Position numbers and translations under genes: made by a program. From the NCBI GenBank assembly GCA_037367405.1, contig JAZKJV010008264.1:1798001-1862000 (forward strand): 64,000 nt of DNA. The letters are read 5' to 3'. The notes under the pieces are model-generated. The model had not been told where the DNA came from. It made no database searches and saw nothing but the letters and a program-made list of their open reading frames with translations. The number at the start of each line of letters is the position of its first letter. Position 1 is the first letter of the stretch. Shown here piece after piece: positions 56,358 through 64,000 of this stretch. The DNA comes from Ottelia alismoides (taxonomy: Eukaryota > Streptophyta > Magnoliopsida > Alismatales > Hydrocharitaceae).

Positions 56358-57810
56358 GTCTTCCAGTATGCTGGATGTACATGTATTGGGAATACCTGTG
56401 GGTGATGTGATCATAAACGATTGTATAACCATGACACTTCCATTCCTAGGGAGTGATGAAACGGGTCTGGATTTTATGACTCCTCTCAGTAGAGAAGTGA
56501 TCTGGTCTTGGTCCAATCGTTGGACATTGATATGAATGTGATTCATATGCAATGAGAAGATTAGATTTGCGATTTTGATTTAATCAAGCATCTATGGGAG
56601 GTCCGAGATCTGGATTTGAGATGTGATCTCAATATCCAAGTCACTATACATGGAACAATACAATCACATTATCCTTATCTCCAAGTATCCACGGAGAAAA
56701 CGCATTATCCTTGAAAGAGCATATTGTGAGTTATATTTGTTAATTAATTATTAATGTGAATCGAATTCACATTGGATGATTAACTAAAATATAATTTACA
56801 TTTTATTTTGGGAAGTGAATTTGATTCACATTTTCCCAATGGCATGATTGCAATATTTCACAAGATAATTATGAATTATTTTTGTGAAATAATTTACAAC
56901 AATTGTTGTTGTAAATGCTGGAGATATCATGAGATAATGGTGTCTCATGAGATAATGAGATCTCGAGAGATAATGAAATCTCAGGAGATGTTGCTAGTTG
57001 TCCCCCTTTTTAGGGGATATGGCTTATCTCCTCATTATCTCCTAGGATAATTAATTGATTTGATTTGAATTTAAATATATTGATTTATCGATATATATTA
57101 AATTAAATTAAATTTATTGTTGTTGTGTTTTTACAACAAGATCATAGTCATTGAAAGAAACATAAATCAATCTCAACCATTGATTGTGTGTTGTCCAAGG
57201 ATTGGGATGCATGGATTCCCAAAACCCTATATAAGAAGAGGCATACATTGCTCTTCAAGTGAGATATAATTAATGAATGCTCTATCTCTCTCTTTTCCCT
57301 TCATGCCAAGTCTCTCTCTCTCTTATAATGATTGTCCACCATGGAGCCATTGTGAGAGTCGTCATCGACGCAGCATCGTTGTTATGCTGCCGGATCATCT
57401 ACTCGTGGATCTACATCTCCTTCGATGTGTATCGCTCGTAAAAAAGATGTTGGATCTCGTGTGACGAGATCAGGAGATCCGTTGCTTGGATCATCAACAT
57501 GGATTGCGTGGAGCACGCGATTCATCCCCGCGCTTGCAAGCGTCTCCTCAGTCGGATCAGACTTGAGACAGGAGGTCTCTTGGTTTAGAGACTTGATCGC
57601 AACCACGCTTCAAGAGTTAATCCTATTACTTGTTTGTGGTTTAGATGAAATGATCCGAGAAGCGTTCTTGGATCATGTGGTTTCGTCACATGAAAATTTT
57701 AATTCCTGCTGCATCGAGAAACTAGCACGACTAGTCGCTCCCGATCGCATACGATGCGATCATCACACTTCCGTGATGCGCTTGAGGATCTCACCATATC
57801 CTTCACTACC

Positions 57811-59147
57811 CTTATATGCTATCCCAAGCCAAAGGAGACTTCCTCTTCACCACCTCATCCATTATGTGTAAGATGCTGGTGCAAGTAAAGCCATTGTCTG
57901 TGAGAGTCATGTGTGCGTTGTTAAGTGTTCACTTAGGCTTATTAAGATGACATGTGATCATAGCCTAGCGGACTCAAAGAATTAAGTCACTAAAGGACCT
58001 GAAGAGTCTCAACCCTAAATCCAATAAGGTTCCTCTTAAAATTAAGTGGATTAAGGTTTTAACCAAGCTCCATTTTCCAATTTACTTCCAGGCTAGTTTA
58101 AACGTCAATCATGATTAAGAAGGGTGTACAATTTCATACAAAAATATTTTTATGCAAATGTTTTTTGAAAATGTGCAAAATTTTTGGAAAAATGTTGAAT
58201 GTATGCATGGAGGCGGAAGTTTTGCAAGTTATTTACAAATATTTACACAAGGGTTTTTACCAACTTTGTTTTTCAAATATATTCCAAAAACTTTTGTATT
58301 ATATACACAGTTTTGATATCAACATATTTACAAACTTTTTACAATCCAAATATTTTAAAAACATTTTTACAAAAATAAATTTTATAACTAGCTATGTATG
58401 TGCAAGAAAGAATTGATGTACAAGAAAAAATAAAAATGTTATGAGTTTTGAATAAATGATTTTAACCATTTTATTTATTAACACACTCACACAAAGTACA
58501 AGTTATGACTAAAGTATATATGTAATATATACGACACCCCCCCTATACTTAGCTCGAACGGTGTCCTCGAAGTGAACAAAGAGCAATAAAGAAGACATAA
58601 CTCGTGCTTAGTATGGGGAAGTGAAAAGGAATGCTATATTATGACCACAAATCAAAGAAAAGAATGAAGAGGTCTCGGTATTTCCCCCTATACTTAGAGT
58701 AAAATATCCCTAAGTATAGGTAGCAAAATAGAGGTAAAAAGAATCAAAAAAATAATCAAGAGTCCTACACCCCCCTATACTTAGGGTAAAGTGCACCCTA
58801 AGTATAGCATAATCACGAGATGCAAATGGGGTGTTAGACTAAGGAATGAAATGATATGGACATCTGGATCTATACAAGTCGGAAGATAGTGATAATCAGG
58901 CACGAGATGCAACTGATGTGATTCAAAGACCACATCTCATGCGAGAACAACCAAACCTTCTGACATGTTTCGAAAGTCTTTCAACATATATGCTTGTCAT
59001 GCCACTTCTTGACTTTCTCCTTGTACATATGGTTGTTACGATGCACAGTTTCTGAATTCAAGTAATCGATTCAGATCTAGCTTTTCATTCTTTCATGCCT
59101 TCTTGGAATCCAAATTACATACATTAATTACCCATAATGATTTGTAA
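57811..59147 (-). other. G1 internal region downstream of integrase
   Basis: No recognised gene. On the minus strand it holds several CTAAGTATAGGGGG boxes (near 58537-58550, 58683-58697, 58771-58786), two of them paired with an opposite CCCTAAGTATAG copy within about 40 bp. These resemble the motif before the polypurine tracts of N1 and G1. Confidence 0.65.
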
Positions 59148-59366
59148 TTAGTTCCATGGGAAAATGACATGGTTGTCATATACTAGGTAGTAGGGAGACA
59201 TTCCCAAAGGTAACTTATAAACTGTCCGATAGGCCAAAAGAACTGAGTCGAGCATTTGAGACCAATTCTTCTTGTCGGGATGTACAAGCTTCTGGGGAAT
59301 TGTCTTAATCTCACTATTTGAACATTCTGTCAAGCCATTGGATTGTGGGTGGTATGGAGAAGCGAT
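59148..59366 (-). pseudogene. G1 integrase C-terminal fragment
   Basis: The minus strand from 59366 reads IASPYHPQSNGLTE, then WSQMLDSVLLAYRTVYKLPLG and MSPYYLVYDNHVIFP. These match the end of the rve core and the following segment of Athila/Tat gypsy integrases (TPYHPQTNGQ..., AYRTAYKTPIGMSPY). It is cut by A3 at 59366. It shows that G1 once encoded its own integrase. Confidence 0.88.
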
Positions 59367-62300
59367 TTATGTATCTCGTATTCATCATGCTAAAATTGAA
59401 CAATTAGGCTATGTTCCCCAAATTCATATGTATTTAATAATTAATATAACATCATTATCATTCATGCATATGTTAATAATATTCACATTTCATCATGCAT
59501 AATTACATCAAAAATCAAAGTGTAAATAGGACTAAAAAGCTGCTAACTTCTCATATTTTTAATTAACTCATCCTAACTCCGATTGAACCCCAACCACTCT
59601 ATTGTGTAGATATGACTAACAAGAATAAATAAACAATACAAAAAAATTGATAACTCAAATAAATGATAAATACACTCAAAAGTCTAATTTGACATTAGAC
59701 GGACTAAAACCCTGATATCTTCTTCAAACAGTATCCAATTTTTGTTTACTCACTTTTAAAATATGCCATTTTCAAATACCTTAAAAAAGATCAATTTCAT
59801 CAAATTCGGAGCTCGTATGTGAAAATTCAGTTTTGGGCATTTTAGCTTTTTGCAATTTTTTACTTGAGTTTTTATGTATATAATTAACCCTTTTAATGTA
59901 ATTTCTTCTTAATTTGTTTTCTTTGATGAATGTTTATTAAGCGACATAAAAATATAAATCTAGATCAAGATTAAAATCAAAGAAATTGACTGAGTCCAAA
60001 TGACCTTTATGAGTCTGTAAAAAAAATTCTATTTCATTTCCCCATTTTCTTATTTATTAAAAAAACCGAAAAAAATATATTAATATGTCATTAAGTGTAT
60101 TGTATTTTTTCTAGTTTATTTATCCTCTTCAAAATAACAAAAAATTGCAAAACTCAAAAAATCGATTTTCTATACAAATGGAGACCACCAAAATACACTT
60201 TGTACAAATAACTTCTTTTGCTCTTGGTTCATTCATGAAAGATCTCGTCGAGATGAACAACTTTCGTGAAGGTAATTTTTCGATCTGAGGTGTCTTTCTA
60301 TTTCTTTTCCATCTTTCTTCCTCTTTATATTTTGAATTTTTTTGGGAGTCACGTGGCAACCCCTAGGCATGCCACATGGTAGCCCCTAGGCATGCCACGT
60401 GGCACCCCGCTTCTCTCTCCTGTCACCCCATTTCACGTGCTCTACACGTGACCCATTCCCCCTTCCTCCGTCATCCTGCAATGCCTCCCCTTCCCAACCC
60501 TATAACGACCACCCGCCTCACCGGTCATTACTACCTCCACATAATGCCCACCTCTGATCGTTGACCATGCTTGCCTCCTCCCTCTCGCATAACTCAAAAT
60601 GGACATGCCTTTCACCGGTCGTTACGACCACCATCATTCCTCCGCTCCCAGTCGTTCCTCCAATAAAGCCTCCCCCCCCCCCCACTGTCGTGTTCCCCAT
60701 ATGCCATCAAGAGTAAGGCCCCCTGTCAACCTTGGTAACAGCAAGGTCACCTATGGAACAAGGACCCCAGGCGTGATCCACGGCCACCCACATTCGTGCT
60801 ACTTCATTGCCAAGAAAAGTAAGCTTCAAAACCCCACTCACGAGGCTCCTCGAGGCCAAGATCAACAAAGGTCTTCTGACCTTTGGTGATTCCGCGACCA
60901 AAGAATCACTCCGGAAACCACTAGGAGCTCGGCCTTCCACCTCGTCCCTTGCATCAGCCAAGCTTAGAACACCTTTTACTCCCCAAGAGACCCTCCTCGA
61001 ACATTCCTCCTCCATCTTCTAGCAGCTTTGCCTACGTTCCTCAAATCAGGTGAACACCCCCTTCCCCCTTCGCTCGCACTTACCCTCTCCAGCAACCACC
61101 CTCTGTCGCCTACCTCCACCCGACCAAACTCGGCCGCCTCTTCACCATCGAGCATCTCTGCTCCCGCCCCCCTTTACTCTAGTTATTTTTTACTTGTAGG
61201 TATAATAGCAGATCTCGACCCCTGTTCCACCATCGATCAAAGTAACCTCGAGATACCAACCACTACCTTCTGCTCGATCACGCTTGACAGTGTGTCGGTG
61301 AGCCTTCAGCCGACAATCACCGCCCACCACCACCCGAGGCCTCGCATGCTGCCTCGAACATCGTGCATTCCCACTCTTCAAGCAAGGAGCCATCCACCGC
61401 ATCCAACTCTCCCCTCTCATGTGCGAATCACGTGTGTGCAGGAGACATTTCCGATCAACCCTTTTGTCTTTCATAACATAGTAGAAAACAATGCCGGCCA
61501 GGAGGCACTTGCTGAGAAAACTACAAAGTAACCTTGGAACCTTCCTCAAATTATTGAAATGCCCCCACCTAGGTTGTTTACATAGAAGCCCCTCGCTACT
61601 TTCAGAGATTGTAGATAAGTCCTCTAGGGACTCTATTGAAGAAGAAAAGTTTATTTTTATTGCATTTAGGCTTTTGGATTTTCATTTGATCATAACTTCC
61701 ACGTTCAGACTTCGATTTTAGCGCATAGTATTCGTTTTGAATCTGAATCATTTCTCTTTCATATTATATATCTTATTAGATGATCAGAGAATATTTTATG
61801 ATGACTATTATTTAAGGATCTATGATGATTCATGTAGGCTACTCTTTGACATATTTTACGTATTATTTTATGGAGAAAATAAAAGATATCTTTTGTAGGA
61901 ATTCAGTTGAGGAATCTAATTTGATTAATTCCTTGTGATTATTGTTGATTTTTCCGACAGAAATAAACTTTGCAGGAGCTCATTAAAGGAGAATTAAATT
62001 GATTACTTTGTTAGTATTTCTATTTAGTTATTTTGGATTTAATATTTGCAATCTAATATATTCCCTTGGATGAATTGATTATCAATTCGAGGATTAAATC
62101 ACAGGGAATTTCGACGTCAAAATATTTTTCGATAAAATCATTGTATGATCTCATTAATAACTTCTTTCCTGTAGCCCACAACCAAATAGACAAATATTTC
62201 TTGGTTTGATCCTTCCTGATCTGTGAACCTATTTTTGAGGATATTGATCATTATTATTTGGACTAAAATTGTATAAAATCGTGGATTTTGTGCTGATTTA

Positions 62301-62579
62301 TTTTCTCTGTTATTTTTTGGATTACATCATCATGTTTTCTCTTCATCATTTGATTGCATTTTAATTTCCTAACAGAGAGATTAATCTAACATTTAATTAA
62401 TTATTTTAAATAAATTTAAGACTATACAACTAAAAATCATCATTCCCTGTGCTCGACCTTGGTAGACTTGTCAAGAAAAATTCTCCACAACATTCGAAGA
62501 TTGTGATTTTTGATCGATCAAATTTCATCTCCTATACTACAATTATCGACAATCAAAGAGGGGAAATCCGCATTCATCA
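59367..62579 (+). repeat. A3 5' LTR
   Basis: A diverged copy of the N1 LTR. G-box motifs near 60352, 60398 and 60433-60450 keep the N1 arrangement. A C12 run lies near 60667. ORFs at 60376-61721 are in the GC-rich leader and have no recognisable product. Confidence 0.85.
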
Positions 62580-62581
62580 GA

Positions 62582-62600
62582 TGGTGTCGTTGTAGGGGAA
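62582..62600 (+). other. Degraded A3 primer-binding site
   Basis: TGGTGTCGTTGTAGGGGA corresponds to the tRNA-Asp type site with mostly C-to-T changes, as expected from methylcytosine deamination. Confidence 0.7.
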
Positions 62601-63816
62601 TGACGTATTTTTATGGTTTTAAATTTATTTTTGTAATTAATTTTTACGAAATTAATTTTTATGTCAATTTTTTCCTTTTTGCATTTTATTTTCCGCATTA
62701 TATTTTTGCATATTTATTTCTCTACAAATACTAACCATATCATGTCTCTTCATAGATTACTCAAGGAAATTTTTTAATATAATTCAAGAGGTTTGCGAAG
62801 AAGTTGGATTTTTTATTTTTGTGTAAGAGAGTTAGTTTATATTTAATGTTCAGCATTATTCATAGGGCCCCTCTCTCTGAACCCTGATAATAATTCAAAA
62901 TTGGACTTCTTTGTGGTGTGTCGAGTCTGTTTCGACCCCTTCTATGTGGTTGGGACCCGACTTGAGTGGCATACAAATTAGGCACATATACACTAGCTTA
63001 TTAATTTTTGCATGTGCTAATAACTTTTAGGCCATATATCTTTCACTTACTGTATGCACTGGTAGATCGTTCAACTTAGACAAACTTTTAAACCGAATTA
63101 TATCCTGCTAATAGAACTATCTGCTTAGGGCGATTTCATCTGTGCATATCATTTAGTGTAAATTTTAAATTCCTTGTATTACATCATGTATGATAACCTT
63201 ATTCTAAAATCGAGACTGCTAATCAAGGCTAATGTAAATAAAATTGATATAAAATTAACCCTTGTGTCTGGTGGAGAATAACTCACTCATTGTTTCTAAA
63301 GACAATATCACACACTTAGGATAGAGCCAAAAACTGAAAACTTTCATTTAGACTACTATTTTTAACAACTAGTTGCTTCTTAGTGAGAGTTTCAAGTACT
63401 TGTTTTATGGTCTAACTTCCCTTAGCAAAGTGGGTGGTTTTGAGGACATTGTCTACGACTACATCCTCAAGTAACACTGTTAGTTGTCTAACGGTATGTA
63501 CTTACACCCATAGTAGATGAAAGTATATGAAACTAGTTATATAAACTCGGGACAGTCTTTGTGAAATATTTCAGTACCTAACAGCTCTGCTTAATTTTCA
63601 AGATTGCTTTATCATTAAATTAAAATTGAAAAGATAAGCAGTCGAGCCCTAACATGCCTTCACCAGTGTTGAGTGGGAGAATCTACGTGTTTGTTTTATG
63701 TTTAATTTGTGTGCGTAAAACCTTGCAATTGCAAGTAAATCATGGTTCGCAAATCATTCCATCCCTCTCTTGAGAAGACGTCGACACATTGGTCTGCTGA
63801 CCTGATCTCCTTGACC
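62601..63816 (+). other. A3 leader
   Basis: Aligned with the N1 leader (GACAGTCTTTG.GAAATATTTCAGTACCTAACAG-like blocks near 63550). No gene. The upstream start codon seen in N1 is ACG here (63778-63780). Confidence 0.65.
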
Positions 63817-64000
63817 ATGTCCCGATATCCTTCTTCTCACACTTCCCAAGAAAACCTACTCTTCAAACATGGTCCCCCTCAGCCAACACTCTCTTCCCTC
63901 CCATATGTCCCACCCTATGCCCACACTTATTCATGGAGTAGACCTCTCTCACAATCTGACAATCTTATGGACATGAGAGAGCAAGCAGAATTGAGAACAA
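63817..64000 (+). CDS. A3 gag-position protein, 5' part, runs off window
   Basis: ATG at 63817 corresponds to the second Met (residue 14) of the N1 protein and the frame is open for 61 codons to the window edge: MSRYPSSHTSQENLLF, VPPYAHTYSWSRPLSQS and DNLMDMREQ. It is clearly related to N1. Function unknown. Confidence 0.6.
   Translation, partial: MSRYPSSHTSQENLLFKHGPPQPTLSSLPYVPPYAHTYSWSRPLSQSDNLMDMREQAELRT

Larger units (their letters stand above)
36828..57805 (+). mobile_element. C2: second C-family Ty1/copia element, plus strand, nested in G1
   Basis: Left LTR 36828-39457 (2630 bp), primer site 39460-39471, decayed internal region 39472-44260, polypurine tract, right LTR 44274-57805 split by N1. 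Target copies CTACT (36823-36827) and CTACC (57806-57810) differ at one base. It is the same family as C1, in opposite orientation, and aligned with it throughout. Without N1 its right LTR is about 2312 bp, roughly 318 bp shorter than the left. Confidence 0.92.
44274..57805 (+). repeat. C2 3' LTR, interrupted by N1
   Basis: Parts are 44274-45142 and 56363-57805. Compared with the left LTR it lacks the region matching about 38056-38367, joined near 56719 at a short GAAAGAG-type homology. The palindrome array is therefore largely gone here. Confidence 0.9.
29453..59366 (-). mobile_element. G1: Ty3/gypsy element (Athila/Tat-like), minus strand, heavily nested
   Basis: Visible parts on the minus strand: integrase remnant (59148-59366), long non-coding stretch (57811-59147), more internal DNA (36000-36827), polypurine tract and 3' LTR (29453-35999). 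C2 splits the internal region, solo LTR B splits the LTR, and A3 splits the integrase. The rest of the element, including its 5' LTR, must lie beyond the window. Without B and its duplication the LTR is 3269 bp, almost the same as B (3273 bp). Confidence 0.82.
59367..64000 (+). mobile_element. A3: older relative of N1, runs past window end
   Basis: LTR 59367-62579 (3213 bp) aligns with the N1 LTR (TCTCGTATTCATCATGCTAA at the start, CATTCATCA at the end). The LTR start is mutated to TTATG. It is followed by the degraded primer site, the same leader motifs and the start of the same gag-like frame. It interrupts G1's integrase; GCGAT (59362-59366) is the expected left target copy, and the right copy is outside the window. 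Confidence 0.88.

Noticed and set aside
58111..58416. 101-codon frame in G1 internal DNA
   Set aside because: Phe/Lys/Ile-rich product of AT-rich DNA, no conserved motif, plus strand while G1 reads minus.
60376..61721. Frames of 60-167 codons in the A3 LTR
   Set aside because: Diverged version of the N1 LTR leader; no conserved protein.

Overview
The window is repeat-dense nuclear DNA of a flowering plant. It is almost entirely nested transposable elements around one recognisable host gene. The evidence is plant Ty1/copia elements with initiator-Met tRNA primer sites, Ty3/gypsy elements of the Athila/Tat type with tRNA-Asp-like primer sites, a Mutator-like element (MULE) carrying a plant mobile domain (PMD) gene, and a plant inositol polyphosphate 5-phosphatase. 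Many large LTR elements suggest a big genome. I cannot name the species.

Layout. 1-4872: a young, nearly intact Ty1/copia element (5' LTR cut by the window edge) inserted in exon 5 of a minus-strand type I inositol polyphosphate 5-phosphatase gene, whose first five exons are at 4873-5891. 6318-28779: a MULE with about 140-bp terminal inverted repeats and a 9-bp target duplication, starting about 430 bp upstream of the phosphatase start codon. It holds a decayed MURA-type transposase and a decayed PMD gene. Its transposase is split by a 14.6-kb minus-strand copia element, C1 (9608-24162), which contains a LINE fragment and a solo gypsy LTR, S1 (17765-21503). 28789-29452: short unassigned DNA.

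From 29453 on the base layer is a minus-strand gypsy element, G1. Its 3' LTR (29453-35999) is split by a solo LTR of the same family, B (31824-35096). Its internal DNA (36000-36827, resuming at 57811) is split by a second copia element of the C family, C2 (36828-57805, plus strand). C2's right LTR is split by a gypsy element with no reverse transcriptase or integrase, N1 (45143-56357). At 59367 G1's integrase is broken by an older relative of N1, A3, which runs off the window.

Target-site duplications support the nesting: GCCAG (C1), CCTGG (S1), GGCAC (B), CTACT/CTACC (C2), GTCTT (N1) and a 9-mer (MULE). The relative order of several events can therefore be read directly. The coding capacity still open is the copia gag-pol (one frameshift), the N1 gag-like and protease-like frames, and the 5' half of the phosphatase. 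Everything else is relic. Both C copies share the same pol lesions, so that family probably spread with help from enzymes supplied in trans.
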